DNA of 64,000 nucleotides from assembly GCA_039545355.1 (NCBI GenBank), contig BCJJ01000003.1, positions 868,001 through 932,000 of the forward strand. The letters run 5' to 3'. Shown here piece after piece: positions 54,751 through 64,000 of this stretch. The position numbers and the translations under genes were made by a program. Source of the stretch: Trichosporon coremiiforme (Eukaryota; Basidiomycota; Tremellomycetes; Trichosporonales; Trichosporonaceae). Numbering within the stretch: position 1 is the first letter of the stretch; each line of letters starts with the position of its first letter. The notes under the pieces were generated by a model, which was not told the DNA's origin, did not search any database, and was given only the letters and a program-made list of their open reading frames with translations.

Positions 54751-55735
54751 GGTGAAGTGGTTGTTGGTGGTGAGGATGGGAAAGTGAGCAGGTGCACCAG
54801 GGCTTATATGAGCTGGCACTCCGGAGCACCGAGAGCGCGCGACTACAGGAGGAGTGTCTGGGGGTGCGGGGCAATCGAAGTTGATTTAGGCGAGCGCAGC
54901 ACAAAGCTAATGCCTCGTGGCCGTGAGCTAATGCGCTATATTGGTCGGGTGCGCGGGTTTGCGGGTGCGGGTGCAGCGGATGCAGCGTGCATGGGACCTG
55001 CGTCTTGGTGAGAAGTGACGCACAGCGTCAGGCTACCGTCATACGCGGTGCTCCGTCCTGGCCGTTGTCCGGAGGTGTCCCACGATAGCATCCCGCTTAG
55101 ACGGCACGGCACGCACGGTAACCGTTCGCTTACTTCCCCTATCGCTCCGGCCCCATTTCGCCGGATGCTTATTCGGGTGATCCCGCCCTCGGCATTATCG
55201 GTTCCTGTGCAGGCCCCGCGAAAAAGTGCCTCCGCATGAAGTGTCACCAAGCGCCTTCTGTGAGCACGCTGGTATTGTCGAGGGAGGAATAACCTTCCTC
55301 TACATAGTCTTACCGGCTCTATGCTAATATAAGACACACCGCAGGCATTGATCGTCTGATCACGGGCATTGAGTGCGAGCAAGATGCAGAAGGTGTCAAT
55401 GCCAAAAGATCTGCAGTTCTCTGATCGTCAGCAGTCGCTGGGCATTTCCATGACCTTCTGTATGCGAGTTCCCTCTTGCATGCTGTAACCTCAATCTACT
55501 GCACAGTGGGGACACTTTCCGATGCCTGCCTCTCTCCTCTGGCTCGATTTTGTGGATCGGATATCGAGCAGCCTACCACTAGCCCGCCTCAACGCCACTT
55601 GACCAGATCTGCCACATGGTCGAAATGACTCAGACTCACATTCGAAAGTCGGTGTGTTCGGAAGTGTCCGACCACGACAGTCAACCACCGCCCCGTCTGC
55701 CTTTACGACCACACTTATCCATATCGACCGTCAAG
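54751..55735. promoter_or_regulatory. divergent promoter region, FBP1 / PRO1
   Basis: 985 bp between opposed starts. An ATG at 55616, in frame with PRO1, has a poorer context (CAC before ATG) than the one at 55736. No specific factor site is claimed. Confidence 0.45.
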
Positions 55736-57644
55736 ATGGTTCGACAGGGCGATAAGAACACCCCGAGCCAGTCCGGCCACACGACCCCGGCGCATGCGAG
55801 TGCAAGCCGCCCAGCGACGCGTCCGAGCTCTCCAGCGGGCGACCGCAAGGTCCAGCCATTGACCATTGTCATCAAGCTTGGTGAGTCTGCTCACACAAAC
55901 ACTCCATGCAGACAGTGTTAGATGGAGACCTATGCTCTGGTAGCCTTGGCGGCATAGCTAACAGCAGGAACGTCATCCATTGTCGCGGCCAAGTTCCCAT
56001 ATCCCCCGAGACTCCAGCTCCTGTCCTCGATCGTGGAAACTGTGGTGGGCCTGCGCGCGATGGGACACAAGGTCGTTCTTGTCTCGTCTGGAGCCATCGG
56101 TGTCGGATTACGACACATGGGGCTGAGGGATCGCGGCAAGCAGCTGAGCCGGAAGCAGGCTCTGGCTGCCATCGGACAAGGTCGTCTGATTGCTCTCTGG
56201 GACAACCTGTTCGCGCAGTTAGACCAGCCTATCGCTCAGATTCTGTTGACCCGTGCAGACATCAGTGACGTGCGTTCCTCAAGTTACCCCGTTTCAGGGC
56301 ATGGCTGACATTGCAGCGCACGCGCTACCTGAACGCGCAGAACACCATGAAGGAGCTCATCACCATGGGTGTCGTCCCCATTGTCAACGAGAATGACACT
56401 GTGTCTGTCTCAGTGCGTGCAAGCCCCTACACGCACACTGACGCACCCAGGAAATCAAGTTCGGAGACAACGACTCACTATCCGCCATCACTTCCAACAT
56501 TGTCCACGCCGACTACCTGTTCCTGCTGACCGATGTCGACTGCATGTACACTGACAACCCGCGAGTCAACCCCGATGCCAGGGCGGTCAGGGTCGTCCGC
56601 AACATCAGCGAAATCCGCAAGGAGGTTTCTACCTCGACCCTGGGAACATCGCTCGGAACAGGAGGCATGTCGACGAAGATTATCGCAGCGGAGCTCGCGA
56701 CGGCTGCCGGTGTCACGACTGTTATCATGAACGCTGTGAATGTCAAGGACATCTACGACGTTGTACGGGATGGTCCGGGCCCGTCACAAATGCACGAGGA
56801 CACGACCAACCTCGAGAACGGTCCTCTGTGCACGCGGTTCCTGAGGTACCAGCGTGCTTTGAATGAGTGAGTTCTACCGTTGTTCCAGAGACGCTGACAA
56901 TCAGCCGCAAGTGGTGGATCACCCACGGTCTGCACGTTGCTGGAACCGTTGTCATCGACGAGGGTGCCTACCGCGCAGTTGGAAAGCGTGAGTCCGGTGG
57001 GCGGCTTCTCCCCGCCGGTGTGGTTCGAGTCGAGGGCCCCTTCGCTTCGCATCAGGGTGTGCGCATCGTCGTGCGTAGGAGGAAGCGCTTCCCTCCGGCC
57101 AACCTTCTCCCGACCCCCATCTCTGAGGCTGTCACTCCGGCGAGGATGTCTCCAGAGCACCACCACGACCCGGAATACCTGGCTACGCTCTCGCCGGCTA
57201 CTCGCGCCAGCGTCCTCGCCCCCAACATTCACTCCACCACTAGCTCCCCCGACACCAACCCCCTTCCTGGCACCCCTCAGATCCAGCCCACCCTCTCCCT
57301 GTCCTCGTCTGTCGTCTCCCTCGACCCGCTATCAAAGACAGGCCCCTCATCTCCGGCGATGCGTGCCGTCACTGACCGTCTCATCACGACTACAATCAGT
57401 GCCAACCTCTCTGACGGAGAAGGTACGTTCTCGGCGCCCGCTGGCGGCCAGTCCGAGGAATGGGAGGAGATCGAGGTCGGCAGGGGTCTCACCCAGTACA
57501 ACTCTGTCGAAATGAACCGCATCAAGGGAATGAAGAGGTAAGTTTGAAATTCGCTTGCTTTAGCTGACATGCAGCTCTCATATTGAGCAGGTCCTCGGCT
57601 ACAGCGAGTCGGACCACGTCGTCGAGTCCATTGTTCTCATGTGA
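55736..57644 (+). CDS. PRO1: glutamate 5-kinase with interrupted PUA domain
   Basis: Exons 55736-55880, 55968-56269, 56317-56412, 56451-56866, 56905-57537 and 57575-57644 give 553 aa. The enzyme phosphorylates glutamate at the gamma position, the first and regulated step of proline synthesis. Kinase motifs include VIKLGTSS (across intron 1), [18 protein letters not shown] and GTGGMSTKI. The C-terminal PUA domain begins [21 protein letters not shown] and ends [19 protein letters not shown] and [11 protein letters not shown], but is split by about 120 mostly Ser/Thr/Pro-rich residues (about 395-510). An upstream in-frame ATG at 55616 would add 40 residues. Introns 2 and 3 use GTGCGT donors. Confidence 0.95.
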
Positions 57645-58722
57645 ACTGAAAACTGAAAAGCAGCCCTTCACCTGTACGCACCAGAATGTAATATGTGCAT
57701 AGCTTGTTCGTCAATGATCCTTGACAAAGGCGAGCTTTGCCTTACTGATGTCGCGTGGCATCGCTTTAGCCATAGTCCTCCCTCTCGAGCTGCATACTAT
57801 GCTGCACTTTATTCGTTAGCTTGCCAGACGCGTCAAAATGATGCGGTCAGGGTAACGCGCATCTCAACAACCAGAGATCAGTGGGCCTGCTGAGACCTCC
57901 CTGTCCTTCCCTTGTTCGTTGATTCGGTCCCTTCGTCATGATCTCATTACCTTTCCAGCCTCTGTTCGGCGCCACAGCCTCGACTCGTCTGTCGCCCATC
58001 ACCAACGGCCCTCGCTCGACTAGCGTGCACAGCGATGACACTCCCACCATCGACCGGATTCCGTGACCGCCATGCTGCCAGTGACACCTGGAAGTCATGC
58101 TCGGTGGACACTGGGTTGCACCCCTGGATGGCGGTAGCACAAGGATGACTACCTGAAATTCAACACGCGTCTGAAGGAGGTCGGATAGTGAGTCTAGCCT
58201 GCCTGTTCAACTGAGAGCTAACCCCGCAGACGTACAGGACGCGCGATGCCAATGAACGTCCCACTTAACGAGGAGGCATTCGAAGATGCCAACGAGTTCT
58301 TCCGCTCGTCGCCGCAGTCAGGTCCATCGAGCTCCCGTCTCCAGACGCCAGCGGGGAGACGGGGTGACGGGTCGTCCACACTACAATATCGCATCCTTGT
58401 TGCACACTGTCCTCGACACGCAGACCTTATTACCGCCGGCAGATGCAATCAAAGCAGTCATGACGGGGGCGAGAGCATCGCGACGCCCAATCTCGTCCCT
58501 TCCTCGACCCTCCAATCCCTCTACCCCGCACTCACAGCGGATTCGGTGCATTGATGATACAACTACGTGGCTGGTTTGCGGCGGTGTGCGCCTTCCCGCT
58601 CGCGGCTGCCACCGCGGGACGTGGTCGTGCGACCACTAAGGGGCGGGGCGATGCGGCACAACAATGGGTATACGGGTTCGCTAGGGGTAGTTATGCATGC
58701 ACACATGAACAGTCGTTATGAG
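57645..58722. other. intergenic, about 1.1 kb with a possible decayed gene
   Basis: Between the 3' ends of PRO1 and PSD1 (convergent). It includes the doubtful plus-strand fragments listed at 57938-58554. No intact gene is seen. Confidence 0.5.
57938..58554 (+). pseudogene. possible decayed gene, part resembling the Mif2/CENP-C N-terminal region
   Basis: An ATG at 57938 opens 41 protein-like codons ending at TGA. From about 58140 a second piece reads DDYLKFNTRLKEVG and stops at a TAG that overlaps a GTGAGT donor. After a CTAAC and CAG acceptor (58230), a third piece reads RTGRAMPMNVPLNEEAFEDA then NEFFRSSPQ. The join of pieces two and three would make a stop codon. The pattern VG-RTG-NV-EE-EFF resembles the N-terminal region of Mif2/CENP-C as I remember it. 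After about 58370 another frame (NIASLLHTVLDTQTLLPPA) looks better, suggesting a frameshift. There is no cupin domain or CENP-C box before PSD1. Could also be chance or a misread gene. Confidence 0.25.
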
Positions 58723-61081
58723 TTAAGCGTCAATCTCTCCAAGCTCCTGACCGACCTTGACGTAATCTCCCGGCTTGACCTGGAACTTGAACTCCTTCGG
58801 GGCCTCAAACACCAGGACGATTGTTGATCCGAGCTTGAATCCTCCCATCTCCTCTCCGGGCAGCAGCGGCTGTCCTTTCAGGACCGAGGCGGACGAGTAG
58901 ACAGCCTCAGTGAACGTTTGCGGAGGGTGCGTTCGCTCCTTGGTGTTGGTGCGGAGCGTTTTGTCAAAGTTCACAATGATCGAGCCGACGTTGGTCGCTC
59001 CGACGGGCGTCATGGAGAAGAATCCATGCTTCCACCGTCCGAGCAGGGCAACACGTTCGTTGAGAACAAAGAGGTTGCGGAGTCGGTTCGCAATGTATGG
59101 CGACACGGAGAACAGGTCGCCGGTGAAGTGACGACGTCGCTCGACGACCCAAGCAGTCGGTGAGTGGTAGCGGTGGTAGTCACCGGGGGCGAGGTAGATG
59201 ACACAGAAGAAGAGCGCGTTGCCCGGCTTGATCGGGGAGACCTCTGCGTCCTTGCCGGTCTCGGGGATAATCGCCTTGAGGCCGAGCTTGGACGCAACGC
59301 TCGCATCGTGCTGGATATCGATCTGCGCGTGGACCGAGGCGTCGGCCTCACCCTCGTTCACGTCGCTGGGGTTCTCCTGAACCTCGGCAGCACTGTCGGT
59401 ACCCATGAGCGACCCAAGAGAATACGGAATCTCGTTGATCTCGGCGAAGTTCTCGTCGTCGTAGCTCCGGACATTCTGACCGCCAACGATCTTTGATGAT
59501 CCCTGCCTCTCGATCTCCATCTGCGAGTAAGGCTTAGCACCCTGTCCCAAGAGGGCAGACAGCGAGTACGTCATGCCCTTGACCTGCTCGACCTTCGACC
59601 CGACGATCTCTCCAAGGTGCAGCACTCGTCCATCAGCAGGCGAAACGACCTCGGCGTCGGCAATAGGACGGGCTCCAGCCTTGAGTTCACGATAGAAGAA
59701 TTCACCGAGCGACTCGTACTGCGTCAGATCTTGCGGAACGCATTCGTCGAGGTTGCAGCCAAAGATCCAGCCGTAGAACCGGAATCCGTATGGACGGAAC
59801 CAGACCGGAAGCACCAGCGAATTCAGGTAACCCCAGAGGCGTGACATGGATCGAAGCGGGAGCGCACCGAGGATGCGAACCTGTTCGGTCAGCTATATCC
59901 ATGATAGGCGGATGTCGAAATTGGTGGCCTGCCGGCCATCTTGGGTCGCGTGGTCGCTTGTCCCACGCAGACCCACGACGGCATGTCACCCAGTGACGCC
60001 ACGTCGGCCAGTGGGAACTCACCTGCCACGGTCCCTCTGCACGAACGACAGCACCGTCTGGTCCCTGCGTCTCGACGAGCGGCTCTTCTCGCTTTTGCTT
60101 GCGCCATTGGACGGCCACGAGCACGAGAGCACCAAGAGCGATGGGAATCGGGTACCACTTTGTGGGCGTCTTCCATGCACGCGAGAGCTTGTCTATGTAC
60201 GTCAGCAAATACAACGCAGCAGCAATGAATGGCATATGCCGCCGGCGTATTCGAGGGGGGTGCAAGAAAGCCTCAGACGAGAGCAGCAGAAGCATGTCGC
60301 AGAGAAGGAAGGTGTGATGGGGTTGCGGTGAGAGATGCGACGACTATGCTCTATTATAGGGGCATGCGGCATCGTTTGAGGCACACGGGATGGATCGACC
60401 ACTAGCTCGACATGCCTAAATCACGCGAGCGACGCGATAGGATGCATGCTTCTGAGTAATTCCCGGTCCCCATGGCTTCTCCCAGGCCGACCGATGCACG
60501 AGCTTTCGAAACACAAACTCACCTTTCAGCGATTTCTTTCCCTTGCCGTTCCCAGAGCCTCCCGAACCACCCGAGCTGCCGTCGCCGTTTCCACCAGAGC
60601 GAGAAGTCGAACCCGTCGAAGTCGTGGAAGCCGTGTCCTTGTTGTCCTTTGCCGAAGCCGACGGGGGTAACCTGCGTCCAGCCTGCGTCGAGTTGAAACG
60701 GATCATGGTCCTGCCGTCGACACGCAGACGAGTGACAGCGCGAGCTGCACGACCAGGGTAGAGTCTGCCGAATGCTTGACCGGCCATGCGACCGGGGAGA
60801 GTTCGCTTTCCGAGACGTCCAACGGCACCGGCAGCACGAAGACCAACACGACCAGCACCAGCGACACCACTGTTGAAACGGACAAAAGCACGACGGGCCC
60901 AACGCACGGGTGCGCGAGACCTGGTGGCTGGGAGGGCCGCCATGCCAGCCAGGCCGGCTACGCCCAATGCGATCGTGGCATTGGTGTGAGCATTGGCGTG
61001 GGCATTGACTTGGACGGTGGCGACCAGGGGCGGAGCCGCACGCTGTCGTAAGATGGATCCGGCCGAGCGGAGGGCGAACAT
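58723..61081 (-). CDS. PSD1: phosphatidylserine decarboxylase, mitochondrial (Psd1 type)
   Basis: Exons 60523-61081, 60023-60192 and 58723-59880 give 628 aa. The enzyme makes phosphatidylethanolamine from phosphatidylserine in the inner mitochondrial membrane. The N-terminus (MFALRSAGSILRQR...) is a basic presequence; a Gly/Ser-rich linker (about 155-180) precedes the transmembrane segment IPIALGALVLVAVQ. The catalytic body has SPADGRV and HRYHSP, and the self-cleavage motif LGST with the pyruvoyl-forming Ser at 595, so the beta and alpha chains should form. A fungal-type insertion (about 345-445) follows the PADGR region. Intron 1 is 330 nt, long for this genome. Divergent from RMI1. Confidence 0.93.
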
Positions 61082-61427
61082 GGTGTCGGGGGACCGCCTG
61101 TCGGGCTCTGAGATCTGTTGGAAGAAAATCGACGGTGGTCGGGGGTAGCTGTTGATGGATGGGAGTCTCGTTCTCGGAGCCAGGTTGGTCAGTTGAATTG
61201 CGCCAACGCCAACCAACGCCCTCGAGCCGGCCGCCCTCCATCGTTCCACCACGCGGTCGCTTTCCGTCACCGGCCGCACGTGACCTCAACAGCGTGAAGA
61301 CCACGATAATGGGACACATCCAGGCACGGAGGAACAATGGGTCGCGTTCGGGTCAACATCACAACATCCTCTGCGGCGACTACCGCCCGCGACCAACGAC
61401 GAGGTCATCCCCCATGGTGCACTCGAC
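61082..61427. promoter_or_regulatory. shared divergent promoter, PSD1 / RMI1
   Basis: 346 bp between opposed ATGs. Two other ATGs occur in different frames upstream of the RMI1 start (61309 and 61337) and could act as upstream starts if transcribed. Confidence 0.45.
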
Positions 61428-62679
61428 ATGAATGCACGGCAGGTGACGGACGCTCTGAAGCGTGGCTACCCCTGTCCCGAGCCGAGCGGCGTGAGTTCTG
61501 GTTGGCTTTCCTCTTAACTGACCTTCAGGAATGGGTGTCGCAATGTCTGACTGCCCTCGCCGCCGACGGCCAAGACGCCTCGTACGAGAACGTCGAGGCA
61601 GCATACCTCGACTCCGATCTCAATGAAACAACGCTTGACGGAGTGATTCCGCAGGAGCTCAGCGACGGTGTCCTCTTCCCCCGCCCGACGCTGGTCCAGC
61701 TCCACTCGATCACGGAAATCGGCGCGAGTGCATTCGCGCTGAACACGGCGCGCGAGCAGCGCCGTGAAGTGCTGTCAGGAGCGACTCGCATTCGTGGCAT
61801 AGACGACGACGAGGACGACGTCGACGACAGCAAACTGCCAGCGTATCCCCGCAGCATGCTCAGTTTCGAAGTTGGCGACGGGCGCAGCACGATCCGCGCG
61901 TTCGAGTTCCGGAGGCTGCCAGAGCTGGTGCTCGGTGAGACAAGGCTGGGTCTCAAGGTGAGTTGCAGCGTGAAAGGTCAACTGACACCAGCTTCTCCTG
62001 CACAATGTCAAGATATTACGCGGCAGGCTGCTACTCGAACCGAAGAACTGCATCGTCGTCGGTGGATGCGTCGACGAGCTCGAGGAGGGTCAACCGCAGG
62101 CGTTCGTCGATGGCCTGGAGAAGCGTTTACAGTGAGCTAGAAGCGCACAACTACGAGCTGACATTCAGTGATGCCAAGGAAAACCCTGTGCGCATGACGC
62201 AGCCGGGACGAGGAAGGGGACGACGTAAGTTGCCCGCCGCGACTGCCTCTACGCGTGCTCGGGCAACGAGACCAACGCCCGCCCGAGGCACATCTGGCAC
62301 AGCACGTGCTGTTCCAGCAGCGGCCAGCGCTGAGGCTCGTGCCGCCCGTGCAGCCGCGATTCGCGCGGCGATGGAGAACCCAGATCCGCTGGAGGAGCGG
62401 GTCCGACCGGCCTCAGTGACTCAGATCACAGGCGCCTCATCATCAGCAACAGCAGGTCCGAGCTCCGGGTCGTTCGCGAACCCGACCGTCATTAGCGATG
62501 ACGAGGACGAGTTTGACGACATTGACGACAGCTTCATCCGTGCTATGGACGCTGTCGAGGCGGGGGGTACGGTCGCACTCACCGGCCTACGTACTCGCTC
62601 GCAACCGACACAACGTTCAAGCGGGCGGAGCGTGATCCCCGCCGACGCTGAGATCATAGAGCTTCCCGATTCTGACTAA
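61428..62679 (+). CDS. RMI1: RecQ-mediated genome instability protein 1 (RMI1-like)
   Basis: Exons 61428-61490, 61529-61957, 61992-62131 and 62169-62679 give 380 aa. Rmi1 binds the Sgs1/BLM helicase and Top3 and promotes dissolution of double Holliday junctions. The first exon reads TDALKRGYPCPEPSG and continues EWVSQCL, the usual N-terminal helices; the OB fold has YPRSMLSFEVGDG, FEFRRLPELVLGETRLGLK and LLLHNVKILRGRLLLEPKNC. The C-terminus is disordered, rich in Ala/Arg, and carries two hydrophobic-acidic motifs: TVISDDEDE (about 317-325) and EIIELPDSD at the very end, which look like SUMO-interacting motifs. Start chosen because the domain begins there; upstream frames disagree. Confidence 0.85.
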
Positions 62680-62744
62680 ATCATGGTGTATGTAACAATG
62701 TACAATGTGCCTATGCCACTTAAATGCATACATACATTTCTAAT

Positions 62745-64000
62745 CTACACTTCGACCTTGATGGTCTTCTTTTCGTTGACTGGGGTCTCGAGTCCGGTCT
62801 CGACGGCGGTTGACGCCGAGGAGACACTGTACGTGTCGTCGTCCTTTCCGAGGGCCGTCCACTTGCGCCCGTCGATGTGCCAAATATAGACCGCCCAGAG
62901 GGCGATGTACACGAAGCAGGGGACGACGAGGTAGTACGAGACGCGAGTGTTCCAGCGGTCCGCGATAGCGCCCTGGGCGGGAGGAAAGACGGCGCCGCCA
63001 ACGACGCCCATGACGATGAGGCTCCCCCCGCGGCGGGTGTTCTGGCCGAGTCCAGCAGTGCCAAGCGCAAAGATGCAGGGGTAGATGCAGCTCTCGAAGA
63101 ACATGACGATCATGAGCATGGCGACGCCCGTCATGCCGGGCAGCGCGGCTGTCAAGATACTGAACAGGAGCGAGATCATGGTGTATCCGAACAGCACGAC
63201 GGCGCCGGGCCAAATAACCATCAGGCCGACGGAGAGGAAACGTCCGACGGTAAACATGATGAGCGAGTAGGAGAGCAGCTGGGAGCCGCGCGCGCGGTCG
63301 ATCCCCGCGTCGTCCGTGAGGAACAGGAAGAAGCTCGCCAGCATCACCTGGGCACCGACGTACATGAACTGGGCGACTGCGGCTGAGAGCGCGCGCGTCT
63401 CCTTCCAGAGCGGCTTGCGAGGCTCGGTCGGGTCGGTCACCAGGTCCGTCTCCTGTACCTCTGGCAGGGGGTAGAGGAGGAACACGAACGCGAGAATGAA
63501 ACCCACAGCCGAAACCGCGAGGTACACCCACTGCACGTTGTTGAGATCGTCGTCGTGCCCGTCGCTGAAGAAGTACTTGGACGCAATGAGGGGACCAGCG
63601 AAGGAACCGATACCGTTGAAGCCCTGCGAGAGCTGGAGGCGGAGCGCGCTGACCCCCTGGGGCGGCATGACTGTGATGTACGAGTTGGCGCTAACCTCGA
63701 GACTCGCGAGGCCACAAGCGGTGAGGGCAGTGAGGACGACGAATCCGCCGAAGATGCCCTGCTTGTTCGCGTCGGGCTTCATGGACTCGCGGGCCACGGG
63801 CCAGAAGAGAATCGCGCCAGTCGAATAAAGCACCAGGCCCATGATGATCGTCACCTTGTACCCGCGGCGCTTCAGGACCCAGCCAGCCACGGGCGAGAAG
63901 AGGAAGTACCCGACTCCAAAGTATGCGGCTTGCAGGCCGGTCGACTGCGTGCGCGTCACGCCAAGCACGGAGCGCAGGTGCGCGTTCAACGTGTCCAGCA
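62745..64000 (-). CDS. FucP-like MFS sugar transporter, 5' end outside the window
   Basis: An uninterrupted frame of more than 410 codons reaching the window edge; the start lies beyond base 64000. It has about eleven hydrophobic segments visible. After the first helix comes RTQSTGLQAAYFGVGYFLFS and a GWVLKRRGYK loop, then PQGVSALRLQLSQGFNGIGS, which match the fucose permease (FucP) branch of the major facilitator superfamily, proton-coupled sugar importers. The central loop (about PLPEVQETDLVTDPTEPRKP) and the Ser/Thr-rich C-terminal tail are cytosolic. Substrate cannot be set from the sequence; fungal members carry fucose, glucose or other sugars. It converges on RMI1 with only 65 bp between stops. 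Confidence 0.88.
   Translation of the reverse strand, partial: LDTLNAHLRSVLGVTRTQSTGLQAAYFGVGYFLFSPVAGWVLKRRGYKVTIIMGLVLYSTGAILFWPVARESMKPDANKQGIFGGFVVLTALTACGLASLEVSANSYITVMPPQGVSALRLQLSQGFNGIGSFAGPLIASKYFFSDGHDDDLNNVQWVYLAVSAVGFILAFVFLLYPLPEVQETDLVTDPTEPRKPLWKETRALSAAVAQFMYVGAQVMLASFFLFLTDDAGIDRARGSQLLSYSLIMFTVGRFLSVGLMVIWPGAVVLFGYTMISLLFSILTAALPGMTGVAMLMIVMFFESCIYPCIFALGTAGLGQNTRRGGSLIVMGVVGGAVFPPAQGAIADRWNTRVSYYLVVPCFVYIALWAVYIWHIDGRKWTALGKDDDTYSVSSASTAVETGLETPVNEKKTIKVEV

Overview
The window is nuclear DNA of a fungus, most probably a basidiomycetous yeast of the Tremellomycetes (Trichosporonales-like; the placement is inferred, not proven). The reasons are GC-rich coding sequence with strong C/G preference at third positions, many very short introns (most 35-60 nt) with a CTGAC or CTAAC branch site just before the acceptor, introns even in histone H3, H2A and H2B, and fungal families such as Zn2Cys6 regulators, CYSTM proteins and a Vps68 homologue. 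Most genes had to be rebuilt from exons; the exon coordinates given were checked for reading phase across each junction.

Layout: 1-6455 is a gene desert with short tandem repeats. 6456-16506 holds a hidden zinc-ribbon gene with very long introns, a LYR-motif protein, an unrecognised acidic protein, replication factor C subunit 4, a PhzF-family protein, a glyoxalase-fold protein and histone H3. 18496-19871 is a divergent H2A/H2B pair. 20353-31467 is gene-dense: VPS68, EXO1, a mitoribosomal protein, a large KDM3-like JmjC protein and a short-chain dehydrogenase. 31784-35240 contains one doubtful multi-exon gene and two tandem CYSTM paralogues. 35241-39334 is another desert, followed by pyruvate carboxylase with a possible second first exon. 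45170-51475 holds a small cysteine-rich protein and a Zn2Cys6 transcription factor. 52946-64000 holds fructose-1,6-bisphosphatase, glutamate 5-kinase, mitochondrial phosphatidylserine decarboxylase, RMI1 and a truncated FucP-like transporter.

Functionally this is an ordinary core-genome neighbourhood. Pyruvate carboxylase and FBP1 are both gluconeogenic, RFC4, EXO1 and RMI1 all act in DNA replication and recombination, and H3, H2A and H2B share a promoter motif, but no operon-like cluster is seen. Several neighbours are divergent pairs with short shared promoters (RFC4/PhzF, H2A/H2B, VPS68/EXO1, mL59/JmjC, PSD1/RMI1).

No CRISPR array, transposon, rRNA or clear tRNA was recognised, and I see no convincing new defence or biosynthetic system. 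The most interesting items are a possible alternative start of pyruvate carboxylase that would switch mitochondrial targeting, a repeated TGATCCTGATCC motif at histone promoters, an ATG-only first exon in H2B, dispersed 9-bp-period tandem arrays in non-coding DNA, and several possible decayed genes.
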